Positions 26,307 through 34,606 of a stretch of DNA of 64,000 bases are shown piece by piece. A program made the translations under genes and the position numbers. Position 1 is the stretch's first letter. Each line of letters starts with the position of its first letter. The notes under the pieces were generated by a model. That model did not search any database, was not told the origin of the DNA, and was given only the letters and a program-made list of their open reading frames with translations. This stretch comes from Oscillospiraceae bacterium (lineage in GTDB: Bacteria > Bacillota > Clostridia > UMGS1810): NCBI GenBank assembly GCA_015069015.1, contig SVJK01000001.1:21846-85845 (forward strand), given 5' to 3'.

Positions 26307-26987
26307 TTATCTCTCCTGCAATTCTATTTCTTCATAAACAGATGGTACAACCTTATTTTCAAAGGGGAAATCATCAAGGCTGAGACTATCAAAAAGTCCG
26401 CAGTGATATGGTATTGCAACTGCTCCCACCTTTGTGCAAAAGGCGGCGGCATCTGTCATATTCATATTGTTGCCAACGCCGTTTACAGGAAGGAATATGT
26501 AGTCGATATCAGGCGGGAGACCATCTAAAACATCTGTATTATAAAGAGTGTCTCCGGTAATGTAATATTTCTTTCCTTCAGCCTCAACAATAATTCCGAT
26601 TGCGCAGTGGTCGGAGTGTTCCGCTTTTACTGCAGTAAATCTCACATTCCCCTCAGTCCAGACTGTTCCGGGATTAAACTCAACATAATTATTATCACCG
26701 CCAAATTTTCTCACGCTATCCCAGGCATTGGCGGATGCCAGCACCAGAACACCCGAATCATCTTTAAGGTAGTGTTTCAGAGTTTCAGGATCTGTGTGAT
26801 CAAGATGATTGTGAGTGAGAAGTATTATGTCGGGCTTTATTTTCAGAAATTTTTCACAAACAGGTATTCTGCGTCTGTTTTTCGGATTAATTTTTTCAAC
26901 GCTGTCGGAAAGGTAGGGATCGGAAATTATGATTTTTCCGTCTGTTTCAAACATAAGACCTGCCTGACCGAGCCATGTAATTTTCAT
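26307..26987 (-). CDS. UlaG-like metallo-beta-lactamase-fold hydrolase
   Basis: A 226-residue MBL-fold protein with LLTHNHLDHTDPE (metal site HxHxDH), GHSDHCAIG-like EHSDHCAIGI, YITGDTLYNTD and YHCGLFD. It resembles UlaG/UPF0173 enzymes, some of which open sugar lactones such as L-ascorbate 6-phosphate. ATG at 26987 follows GGGAGGAAG; a longer frame upstream has no site. First gene of the galactonate operon. In that context a galactonolactonase role is plausible but not shown. Confidence 0.8.
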   Translation of the reverse strand: MKITWLGQAGLMFETDGKIIISDPYLSDSVEKINPKNRRRIPVCEKFLKIKPDIILLTHNHLDHTDPETLKHYLKDDSGVLVLASANAWDSVRKFGGDNNYVEFNPGTVWTEGNVRFTAVKAEHSDHCAIGIIVEAEGKKYYITGDTLYNTDVLDGLPPDIDYIFLPVNGVGNNMNMTDAAAFCTKVGAVAIPYHCGLFDSLSLDDFPFENKVVPSVYEEIELQER

Positions 26988-27049
26988 ATATCTTCCTCCC
27001 TTCGGATGAGTAAACCATGATTTATATATTTTCACAACATTTTACTTAT

Positions 27050-27078
27050 AATGTACTATAAAACTTTTCATTTATCAA
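27050..27078 (-). promoter_or_regulatory. Putative promoter of the galactonate operon
   Basis: On the minus strand TTGATA (27078-27073), 17-base spacer, TACATT (27055-27050), about 60 bases before the first gene. It faces the regulator promoter about 40 bases away. Hexamers are only moderate matches, as expected of an activator-dependent promoter. Confidence 0.45.
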
Positions 27079-27116
27079 GCAAAATCTCGTGGATATTCTT
27101 TCACATTTTTCTGTAC

Positions 27117-27145
27117 TTGACTAATTTACCGTGCTATGATACCAT
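27117..27145 (+). promoter_or_regulatory. Promoter of the divergent regulator
   Basis: TTGACT (27117-27122), 17-base spacer, TACCAT (27140-27145) with extended -10 TG at 27137-27138. The transcript would start close to 27152, leaving a leader of under 20 bases with GAGGTGA as ribosome site. Confidence 0.6.
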
Positions 27146-27168
27146 TTTTGTATAATGAGGTGATTCAA

Positions 27169-28254
27169 ATGACATGCTTTGCCATCGGTGAGCCACAGTA
27201 CGAATGCAGTAACTGGTACAAAAGAATATTTGGCGGACTTTTAAACGAAAAAAAGCAAAAACGTTTTATGCTTATTCTCCTCTCATGCATTGAAGAACTT
27301 AATGAATTTTTTGTAACAGAAAACGACGTGCTTTTTGTCATAGGTTCCGATGCAGCATGGCTTGATGAAATAACAGATACCGCCAAAACCTTTTTCCAAA
27401 ACAGAATTATAGTTATGGGCAATCACACTCCCGGCCTCGGAGGAAAAACCTATTCTGTTGTGACCGGAGATATTTCAAAAGATATGAATACTCTTTACAC
27501 ACATCTCAAGTCTTGCGGCAGTACAAAAATATGTCTTTACGGAGTCAATCCCAATTCTACAAGTGACAAATTCAAGGAAGAAGCATTTTTTGCTCTGGAG
27601 CCCTGCAAAGACAACGTGTTTTATAACAGAGGTTCACTTGTTCGTTGTTTTGAAGACTTTTCAAAAAGACAATCAGAGTTTGACGGTTGTATTTGTGTCA
27701 ATGATTTTGCGGCAATTTCCCTTATAAGTCATCTTGAAAACAAAGAAAGCATATTCATTGCAAGTTATGGCGGCAACAGCCTCGTCACCATGCACAAACC
27801 TGCTATAACTCATGTGAAATCAAATCTTGATTGTTTTGCAGGTGCAGGACTTGAACTTGCAAAACTGCTTTGTAAGAATAAAAATATTAACTCAGTTATA
27901 ATATATATTTCAAGTACATTTGTTACCGGAGAAACAACCGGCAATGTATCTGATAAGCAATTTGAAAAAGTTTCTTTGAAAAATGATGCCGAAAATTCCG
28001 GCGACAAACTTTTCTACTCAGATGAAGAAGTGAAAAGGCTTATTAAAATCGAAACCCTGCTCTCTTCCCTTTGTGATCCCGACTTTATTATTGTTGAATT
28101 GATGCTGGAGGGAAACACCTATGAGGAAATTGCATCAAGGGTCAATATGTCTGTAAACGGAATAAAATATAAACTTAAAAATATGTTTGAAATATGTCAG
28201 GTGAAAACAAGGCAGGAATTTTGCACGTTGCTCAGACAACTGAGAATATTTTAA
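27169..28254 (+). CDS. Regulator with sugar-sensor-like body and C-terminal LuxR-type HTH
   Basis: A 361-residue protein. ATG 27169 is chosen because GAGGTGA lies six bases upstream. Residues about 90 to 265 resemble the periplasmic-binding-protein-type sensor of LacI regulators: Y..LKSCGSTKICLYGVNPNS, then FDGCICVNDFAAISLISHLE, IASYGGNS and ITHVKSNLDCFAGAGLELAKLL. Residues about 300 to 350 form a GerE/LuxR-like HTH (LEGNTYEEIASRVNMSVNG, IKYKLKNMF). LacI proteins carry an N-terminal HTH, so this is an inverted layout. Divergent from the galactonate operon, it is the likely controller, sensing a sugar acid or pathway intermediate. Confidence 0.7.
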   Translation: MTCFAIGEPQYECSNWYKRIFGGLLNEKKQKRFMLILLSCIEELNEFFVTENDVLFVIGSDAAWLDEITDTAKTFFQNRIIVMGNHTPGLGGKTYSVVTGDISKDMNTLYTHLKSCGSTKICLYGVNPNSTSDKFKEEAFFALEPCKDNVFYNRGSLVRCFEDFSKRQSEFDGCICVNDFAAISLISHLENKESIFIASYGGNSLVTMHKPAITHVKSNLDCFAGAGLELAKLLCKNKNINSVIIYISSTFVTGETTGNVSDKQFEKVSLKNDAENSGDKLFYSDEEVKRLIKIETLLSSLCDPDFIIVELMLEGNTYEEIASRVNMSVNGIKYKLKNMFEICQVKTRQEFCTLLRQLRIF

Positions 28255-28263
28255 AACAAAAGA

Positions 28264-28302
28264 GGGGTTGCAAATTAATTCGGCAAATTAATTTACAGCC
28301 CC
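28264..28302. terminator. Hairpin between convergent genes
   Basis: Stem GGGGTTGCAAATTAATT / AATTAATTTACAGCCCC with a short loop and one internal mismatch. Located ten bases after the regulator gene and six bases before the rdgB stop, so it can serve both. Confidence 0.7.
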
Positions 28303-28307
28303 ATATT

Positions 28308-28889
28308 TTATATGGTATCCAGAAAATCTCTTAATTTTTCGAGTGCTTTAAACCTGTGACTTATGGAATTCTTCTCTTCGTCCGAAATTTCAGAAAAAGT
28401 TCTTTTGAAATCTTCCACATAGAAAACAGGATCAAATCCGAATCCGTTTTCGCCTCGGAGTTCATCAATTATGAGTCCTTCGCACTCGCCTCTGAATGTG
28501 TGCTTTTCGCCGTTTGGCATCAAAAGTGCAATGCAGGATACAAAACGTGCAGTTTTTTCTTCGGGTTTATAATCTTTGAGATTGAAAAGAAGTTTTTCAA
28601 TTCCCTGCATGGGAGTTGTCCCCTCTCCTGCATAGCGGGCGCTGTAAAGTCCGGGAGCACCGTCTAAGACGTCAACCTCAAGACCTGAATCGTCTGCAAT
28701 GATGATTTTATCTGTGTATGCCCTTATAGCCTCTGCCTTTAAAAATGCATTTTCTTCATAGGTTACTCCTGTTTCATCAACTTCAATGTCTGCTCCCACA
28801 TCACTTTGTGAGAGAACATTGTGAGATGAAAGAATCTTTTTGATTTCAGAAAGTTTCCCTTTGTTATTTGTTGCAACTACTATATCCAT
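28308..28889 (-). CDS. rdgB: XTP/dITP diphosphatase
   Basis: A 193-residue Ham1/RdgB family protein: VVATNNKGKLSEIKKIL, IADDSGLEVDVLDGAPGLYS and GFGFDPVFYVEDF. It hydrolyses dITP, XTP and ITP to the monophosphate and pyrophosphate and so keeps deaminated purines out of nucleic acids. ATG at 28889 follows GGAGAA; a longer frame overlaps the galK end without a site. It lies about 17 bases after galK on the same strand. Confidence 0.92.
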   Translation of the reverse strand: MDIVVATNNKGKLSEIKKILSSHNVLSQSDVGADIEVDETGVTYEENAFLKAEAIRAYTDKIIIADDSGLEVDVLDGAPGLYSARYAGEGTTPMQGIEKLLFNLKDYKPEEKTARFVSCIALLMPNGEKHTFRGECEGLIIDELRGENGFGFDPVFYVEDFKRTFSEISDEEKNSISHRFKALEKLRDFLDTI

Positions 28890-28905
28890 GATTTTTTCTC
28901 CGGTA

Positions 28906-30090
28906 TTATAAAATTTCTTTTCCGCCATCTCCCGTTTCGGTTACATAAAAATCGGGTTTTATGCCGGTTTTTTCTTCGTAATTCTTTCCGACTTTTTCAA
29001 TGTATTCATCAACGCTTGCACCATCCACAATGCTGACCGTACATCCGCCAAAGCCTGCGCCTGTCATTCTTGAACCGATTACTCCCTTTATCTTTCTTGC
29101 CTCATCCACCATGGTGTCGAGTTCAAAGCAACTTACTTCGTAATTATCACGCAAAGAATCATGGGAACTGTTCATAAGTTTTCCGAAAGTTTCTATGTCA
29201 CCGCATTTAAGAGCATCCACGGCTCTCAAAACCCTGTCATCTTCTTCAATAACGTGGGTTACTCTTTTTAAAATCACCTCATCTGTTATAAGATGTTTGT
29301 GGGTGTCAAATTCTTCCTTGCTGATTTCACCAAGGAAATTCTTTTCAGGCATTGCACTCTTTAGAATCTCAAGACCTTTTTCACATTCTGCACGTCTTTC
29401 GTTATATTTTGAACTTCCGAGAGCGTGCTTTTTGTTGGTATTGGAAATTACAATTTTTTTGTTTCCAAGATCCAGAGGAACCAAAGAAAAATCAAGAGTT
29501 TTGCAATCCAGGAAAATTGCGTGGTTTTCTTTTCCCATACTTGAAGCAAACTGATCCATAATACCGCAATTAACTCCTGCATACTCTCTTTCTGCTTTCT
29601 GAGAAATCTTTGCCATCTCTATCATATCAACTTTTTCATTCTTTCCGTTTTTCTCATTGGAAAGTGTGGCAAAACAAAGCGCAGTTGAAACCTCATTTGC
29701 AGCAGATGATGAAAGTCCGCTTCCGTGGGGAACTGTGTCATGATACAAAAGGTCTGCACCGACTATTGTATATCCCGCCTCTGACAGAATATACATTACA
29801 CCAATCTGATAATCCCCCCACTTGATGCCTTTGTAGGAATCGAGTTTTTTTATGTCTGCCTCAACAATATTCTCCAAGTCTGTGGCTTTAAGCCTTATGA
29901 TATCATCATCTCTTTTTCTTGCAAGAACCGTGGTGTTCATCTTAAGAGCCGCAGGGAAAACATATCCGCCGTTATAGTCTGTATGCTCACCTATAAGATT
30001 TACTCTTCCGGGAGATGCAAAAACTCTGATATCAGATTCATCCCCGCCATAAATCTTAACAAATTCTTTTTTTAACTGTGAAATATTCAT
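28906..30090 (-). CDS. galK: Galactokinase
   Basis: A 394-residue GHMP kinase with the galactokinase signature GRVNLIGEHTDYNGG near the N-terminus, the ATP loop PHGSGLSSSAANEVS in the middle and TGAGFGGCTVS at the end. It phosphorylates galactose at C1, the first step of the Leloir route. No galT or galE is present next to it in this window. It lies close to the galactonate operon but is separated from it by a regulator and rdgB. Confidence 0.93.
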   Translation of the reverse strand: MNISQLKKEFVKIYGGDESDIRVFASPGRVNLIGEHTDYNGGYVFPAALKMNTTVLARKRDDDIIRLKATDLENIVEADIKKLDSYKGIKWGDYQIGVMYILSEAGYTIVGADLLYHDTVPHGSGLSSSAANEVSTALCFATLSNEKNGKNEKVDMIEMAKISQKAEREYAGVNCGIMDQFASSMGKENHAIFLDCKTLDFSLVPLDLGNKKIVISNTNKKHALGSSKYNERRAECEKGLEILKSAMPEKNFLGEISKEEFDTHKHLITDEVILKRVTHVIEEDDRVLRAVDALKCGDIETFGKLMNSSHDSLRDNYEVSCFELDTMVDEARKIKGVIGSRMTGAGFGGCTVSIVDGASVDEYIEKVGKNYEEKTGIKPDFYVTETGDGGKEIL

Positions 30091-30102
30091 CTTTGCCTCT
30101 CC

Positions 30103-30855
30103 TTAAACTTTGTTATATATCCATTTTGCAAAACCGTCATTTACAATATAGTATTCCTGAGTTGACTGCCCAATAGTTATGAGAAGAATGTTATCTGTTA
30201 TCTCATAGGTGCCGGCATACATTTCCTTTACAGGACTACCCTGCCCCGAATCAGTCTTTCCTGAATCTTTCACTATTTCAAGAATGGCGTTGTTGTCACT
30301 GTAGAGATTAATAATCTGCGTGTCACCGCTTTGAGGTGCACGGCTTACAAACATTGACTGCTGAGTTTCGCTTTTAAGATCAATGTCTCCTACAAAATAG
30401 TTTTTCGAGTCAACTATATATCCGTCACAAGCCCACATGGAATCCTGATAGGAACCGCCGCTGTATAGTTTTATTTCGCCGTTTTCAAGTTTCCACTCAC
30501 CGGTGAGTTTTATGTCCTCGCCTGTATCTATACTGTCATTTTTATATGACGGATCAAACCCGCCTGAAAACGTTCCCTCATATTCACCTGTGGGTTCATA
30601 AGTAAATTGATAGTACCAGCCGTCATTTTTATCAACATAGTACCCTGCAAAGGTCTGAGGACTAAGCTCTTTTTCTATTGTTTCAAGGTTTTCTCCGGGT
30701 GTTGCATCTGATGAAGAAAGGTGTTCCATTGCTGTTTGTGTTTTATGGTCACCTTTCTTTTTCACCCTCGGCCCGGTGAGTGAAAGAACAAGGATGAGAG
30801 CTGTTATGAATGCAACTGAAATCACCGATACTGTCACTACTGTTTTTTTGTTCAT
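30103..30855 (-). CDS. Membrane-anchored beta-rich extracellular protein
   Basis: A 250-residue protein. ATG at 30855 has GGAGGGAGAAG upstream. One membrane helix at about 5-25, then an outside domain with the pattern GYYVDKNDGWYYQF, TGEYEGTFSGGF, LTGEWKLENGEIKL and a second unit AGTYEITDNILLIT. This is the same glycine/aromatic strand pattern as the proteins at 8891 and 9566. Function unknown. Sits between galK and a zinc-ribbon protein, with 12 bases to galK. Confidence 0.6.
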   Translation of the reverse strand: MNKKTVVTVSVISVAFITALILVLSLTGPRVKKKGDHKTQTAMEHLSSSDATPGENLETIEKELSPQTFAGYYVDKNDGWYYQFTYEPTGEYEGTFSGGFDPSYKNDSIDTGEDIKLTGEWKLENGEIKLYSGGSYQDSMWACDGYIVDSKNYFVGDIDLKSETQQSMFVSRAPQSGDTQIINLYSDNNAILEIVKDSGKTDSGQGSPVKEMYAGTYEITDNILLITIGQSTQEYYIVNDGFAKWIYNKV

Positions 30856-30947
30856 TTCTTCTCCCTCCATATTCTTTGCACTTTGCAGTTTTTCCAAAAT
30901 ATTGGGATGTAAAAGTTTCAAATGAATTTTTTACATCCCCATTATAT

Positions 30948-32141
30948 TTATTTTGTGAGAATTACATTTGAAATTCCGGAATCCGTTACATAGAAGAAAG
31001 CAACGCTTCCGCCTATGCTTGCATATATTCCGTCATCTTCAACCTTATAGGTTCCTGCCTGCACATATTCCGGCATTCCTTCGGGTTCATATATAAAATA
31101 TCCGTCACTGTACATACGGATAAAAACTTTCTGTGTTTCACCATAGTTATCCATCTCTATTGAATAAACCGTATAAAACTCATCCGTGGATTTTTCACGC
31201 TCGTAGTAGCATGACATATCAACAAGACCTTTTGAAGTTATTTTGAATTTTCCGATTTCAGTTCCGGTCTCACCAAACAGTTTCAGAAATCCCTCTTCAA
31301 TCTTGAAATATCCATGTTCTGTATCAAAAGCCAGTTCCTGAGATATACCCTTTTCAACATCAAATTCATTAACCCTGTCTTCGTAGCCGTTTGCTTTGAT
31401 AAATCCCTCAAAGTCATCTTTGAGAGAACCTGTTCCTTTTATATATTCGTTATACTGTTCATAAAGATATTCAGTTTCAATGAAGTTCATAATAACCTGA
31501 TCGCGGATTCTTTTCTGAGTCATACCTGACACATATGTTCCGTCATATTCAACAGTATCGATAACAACGTCAGACTCTACCTGTTCTCCGGCTGCCGAAT
31601 CTGCCGCAGAATCAACAATTGTATCATCGGGAATACTTTGCTCAGATGGTGTTGCATTCTGAACACTTTTCTTTTCTGCAGTGAAAGTAAAATACACACC
31701 GTTTACCTGATCGCTGAATGTTCCGTCAAGCTCTTTTGCACTGATGCCGTCGACATCTTTTATTGTGTCCTCCATTACAGCTTCGGAAATCTTTGCGACA
31801 TAATCAACTTTAACTTTGCCGTCTCTTCTCGGTGCAATAAATTTGGTATATACCAAAAATGCAGCCAAAGCAACAAGAATTACAACTAAAACACCGGCAA
31901 TAATTTTGAGAGTTTTATTGTTTTTTCCCTCTTCATCATTATCAGTTTGCACATCAATACTTTCTGAATCTTCCGTATTTTCGTTGATTACTGAATCTTC
32001 CGTATTTTCGTTGATTACTGAATCATCCGTGTTTTCGCTGATTACCGAATCTTCTTCTGCTTCTTGGGGGACATAGCCACAGTAAGGGCAAGTCAACTCC
32101 AAATCATCATATTCTTTTTTACATACAGGACATATTTTCAT
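30948..32141 (-). CDS. Zinc-ribbon membrane-anchored protein
   Basis: A 397-residue protein: zinc ribbon at residues 1-21 (CPVC and CPYC), an acidic linker with a three-fold nine-residue repeat (units like EDSVINENT), one membrane helix at about 80-102, and a long outside domain. That domain ends in strands similar to the 30103 protein (AGTYKVEDDGIYASIGG / FYVTDSGISNVILTK). An in-frame TTG at 32147 has GGAG ten bases upstream and could be the start instead of ATG 32141. Function unknown. Confidence 0.65.
   Translation of the reverse strand: MKICPVCKKEYDDLELTCPYCGYVPQEAEEDSVISENTDDSVINENTEDSVINENTEDSESIDVQTDNDEEGKNNKTLKIIAGVLVVILVALAAFLVYTKFIAPRRDGKVKVDYVAKISEAVMEDTIKDVDGISAKELDGTFSDQVNGVYFTFTAEKKSVQNATPSEQSIPDDTIVDSAADSAAGEQVESDVVIDTVEYDGTYVSGMTQKRIRDQVIMNFIETEYLYEQYNEYIKGTGSLKDDFEGFIKANGYEDRVNEFDVEKGISQELAFDTEHGYFKIEEGFLKLFGETGTEIGKFKITSKGLVDMSCYYEREKSTDEFYTVYSIEMDNYGETQKVFIRMYSDGYFIYEPEGMPEYVQAGTYKVEDDGIYASIGGSVAFFYVTDSGISNVILTK
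31966..32046 (-). repeat. Three 27-bp in-frame coding repeats
   Basis: Units 31966-31992, 31993-32019 and 32020-32046. The first two are identical, the third differs at a few bases. They encode nine-residue acidic units in the linker of the zinc-ribbon protein, so slippage would change linker length without breaking the frame. Confidence 0.85.
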
Positions 32142-32287
32142 AGCCAAATTAAATCAACTCCCATAATTTTTTATCTTGCCATCAATTATATCACATATTT
32201 ATCTTTTACACAAGAATATTTATCATTTTACTTGTAAAAAATTTGTTAATTTTTTAATGTACTAATATTAAATATCTGTTACAACAA

Positions 32288-32316
32288 TTGACTATTTTTA
32301 CATGTTGATTTATAAT
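32288..32316 (+). promoter_or_regulatory. Sigma-A promoter of yqhQ-prmC
   Basis: TTGACT (32288-32293), 17-base spacer, TATAAT (32311-32316). About 60 bases before the ATG, which has CCGGAGGACAAG as ribosome site. Confidence 0.75.
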
Positions 32317-32378
32317 TGTAGTAGTCGAAAATAGGGGGAGTATGTACTTTTTATAATATTCTCAAACCGGAGGACAAG

Positions 32379-33338
32379 ATGAACAAAAAAAACGAAAATA
32401 AATGTTGTCATATGACTTCCATCGGCGGTCAGGCGGTAATTGAAGGTGTTATGATGAAAGGCCCTTCAAAAATTGCAACCGCAGTGAGAAAATCGAGCGG
32501 TGAAATAGTCATTGATGAAAAGGAAACAAGTTCTTTCATTACAAAATATAAACTTAATAAAATTCCGATTTTAAGAGGTGTCCTTGCCTTTATAGATTCT
32601 ATGGTTACAGGTGTTAAATGTCTTATGTTTTCTGCCGACCAGGTTGACCTTGAAGAAGGTGACTCATCCAATGAGCCCTCAAAATTTGAAAAATGGCTTG
32701 AAGATAAACTCGGCGACAAAATTAAAGACATTGCAATATATTTTGCTGTAGCGGTATCTTTGGTATTCAGCGTTGGACTTTTCATGATTCTCCCAACGGT
32801 TATTGCCGGATTCTTCTCACGATTCATAAGTAACCGTATCGGTTTGAATCTTGTTGAGGGTGCCGTGAAAATCAGTATTTTCCTTTTATACCTTTGGGGC
32901 GTGTCCCATATGAGTGATATTAAAAGAGTTTTTGAATATCACGGTGCTGAACACAAAACCATAGCGGCATATGAAGCAGGAGTGGAACTCACCCCTGAAA
33001 ATGCAAAAAAATACAGTCGCCTTCACCCAAGATGCGGCACAAGTTTTCTTTTAATCGTTATGGTCATAAGCATACTTATGTTTTCTCTTTTTTCATGGAA
33101 AAACGTGTGGATACGCATAGGATACAGACTTTTGCTTCTCCCGGTAGTTGCAGGGGTGTCCTATGAAATCACAAAAATTGCAGGCAAAAAGCCCAATGGA
33201 ATTGTCGGACTTTTGACAAAACCGGGGCTGTGGCTCCAGAAGCTCACAACAAGAGAGCCTGATGAGAGTCAACTTGAAGTTGCAATAGTTGCAATGAAAG
33301 CTGTTATTCCCGAAAACAAAGAAGATGACAAATGGTGA
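32379..33338 (+). CDS. yqhQ: DUF1385 membrane protein, YqhQ-like
   Basis: A 319-residue integral membrane protein starting TSIGGQAVIEGVMMKGPSKIA, the strongest DUF1385 signature, with the later EYHGAEHKTIAAYEAG and LHPRCGTSFLLIVM segments. About five hydrophobic helices. Function in the family is not established. In Clostridia this gene is often next to prmC and prfA; here prmC follows with a seven-base overlap. Confidence 0.88.
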   Translation: MNKKNENKCCHMTSIGGQAVIEGVMMKGPSKIATAVRKSSGEIVIDEKETSSFITKYKLNKIPILRGVLAFIDSMVTGVKCLMFSADQVDLEEGDSSNEPSKFEKWLEDKLGDKIKDIAIYFAVAVSLVFSVGLFMILPTVIAGFFSRFISNRIGLNLVEGAVKISIFLLYLWGVSHMSDIKRVFEYHGAEHKTIAAYEAGVELTPENAKKYSRLHPRCGTSFLLIVMVISILMFSLFSWKNVWIRIGYRLLLLPVVAGVSYEITKIAGKKPNGIVGLLTKPGLWLQKLTTREPDESQLEVAIVAMKAVIPENKEDDKW

Positions 33339-34174
33339 TTTTAAAAGATGTATTAAAATCCTGTGCAGATATTTTGAAAAACAGCGTTCCGTCACCTTTT
33401 ATGGAAGCACAAATTCTTTTGGGACACGTCCTTTCAAAAGACAGTCTGTACATTAAAACCCATCCCGATATTCCTGTCGACTCTCAAGATGAGAAAAAGG
33501 CATATTCCCTTTGCAAAAGAAGAGCAAAGGGCGAGCCTGTCGCATATATCACGGGAATAAAGGAATTTATGTCTCTTGAATTTGAGGTTTGTCCCGCAGT
33601 TCTTATTCCGCGTCCTGACACAGAAATAATAACTGAATATATAATTGAAAAATATTCCGATTCAAGCATTGCAGTTTTAGACCTTTGTACAGGTTCGGGA
33701 GCAATTTCGGTGTCACTTGCAAAATATATGAAAAACGCTCGCATTACAGCAACCGACATAAGCCCCGATGCAATCAGGGTTGCAAAAAGAAACGCAAAAA
33801 GAAATCAGGTGGAGGAAAAAATTGATTTTCTCATAAAAGATGCCATCTGGGATTATGATTTTAAAAACAAATTTGATGTGGTGGTTTCAAATCCGCCATA
33901 TATTGAAACTTCCTGCATATCATCACTTATGAGGGATGTTTCAGAATTCGAGCCAAAACTTGCTCTTGACGGTGGAGAGGACGGGCTTATATTTTATAAA
34001 AAAATCGTCAATAATATAAAAAAGATATTAAAGTGTGGCGGAGAACTTATTTTCGAAATCGGATACAATCAGGGGAATGCAGTTTCTGACATTATGAAAA
34101 ATGAATTCTCGCACATTCTCGTTACAAAAGATTATGCAGGACAAGACAGAATGGTGACAGGTCAGCTGATATAG
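33332..34174 (+). CDS. prmC: Release factor glutamine methyltransferase
   Basis: A 280-residue class I methyltransferase with AYITGIKEFMSLEFEV, PRPDTEIITEYII, DLCTGSGAISVSLAKY (SAM loop) and the catalytic SNPPYIET motif. It methylates the glutamine of the GGQ motif in release factors RF1 and RF2, improving peptide release. The start overlaps the yqhQ end. prfA (RF1), usually its neighbour, is absent here. Confidence 0.92.
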   Translation: MVILKDVLKSCADILKNSVPSPFMEAQILLGHVLSKDSLYIKTHPDIPVDSQDEKKAYSLCKRRAKGEPVAYITGIKEFMSLEFEVCPAVLIPRPDTEIITEYIIEKYSDSSIAVLDLCTGSGAISVSLAKYMKNARITATDISPDAIRVAKRNAKRNQVEEKIDFLIKDAIWDYDFKNKFDVVVSNPPYIETSCISSLMRDVSEFEPKLALDGGEDGLIFYKKIVNNIKKILKCGGELIFEIGYNQGNAVSDIMKNEFSHILVTKDYAGQDRMVTGQLI

Positions 34175-34539
34175 GATTCCATATAGAGACAAAGTTCCTC
34201 ATAACTTGAGGCATATATTCCGTCAGTGAGCTTTGAAACCTCGCTGTTTTCAATCAAAGTGGATGAAAAGAGAAAGCTTTTTAAAAGAGTTTTGTCTTCT
34301 CCTTTTATCTTATAGGCACAAAGCTTTTCATTTTCAAGAACAAGAAGGTATTTTTCATTCTCTTTATCCTGAGTATCACCCGTATCACTGCTTTGTCCGG
34401 AAATACTGCCGTAGCCTTTTCCCACTTCGCGTTCGGGAATTGCCGTATTTTTGGGTTCCTCCGCTACTTGCCACATAAAGGTAAATCCAACACCCAACAT
34501 AAGACATACGGAGCATATTATAAAAACTTTTTTTATCAT
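34162..34539 (-). CDS. BofC C-terminal-domain-like membrane protein
   Basis: A 125-residue protein with an N-terminal membrane helix or signal (about 3-23), a short polar linker and a C-terminal domain of about 60 residues (KYLLVLENEKLCAYKI, SSTLIENSEVSKLTDGIYAS, SYEELCLYMESYIS). That pattern matches the C-terminal domain of BofC, the forespore intermembrane protein that restrains SpoIVB signalling. The N-terminal BofC domain is missing, so it may be a shortened relative. It overlaps the prmC end by 13 bases, convergent. Confidence 0.6.
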   Translation of the reverse strand: MIKKVFIICSVCLMLGVGFTFMWQVAEEPKNTAIPEREVGKGYGSISGQSSDTGDTQDKENEKYLLVLENEKLCAYKIKGEDKTLLKSFLFSSTLIENSEVSKLTDGIYASSYEELCLYMESYIS

Positions 34540-34606
34540 TTTATTATCACCTGTGTATATTGTTTTATAAATTCACATAAATTATTCAGCCGGAGATGAT
34601 GGTTTT

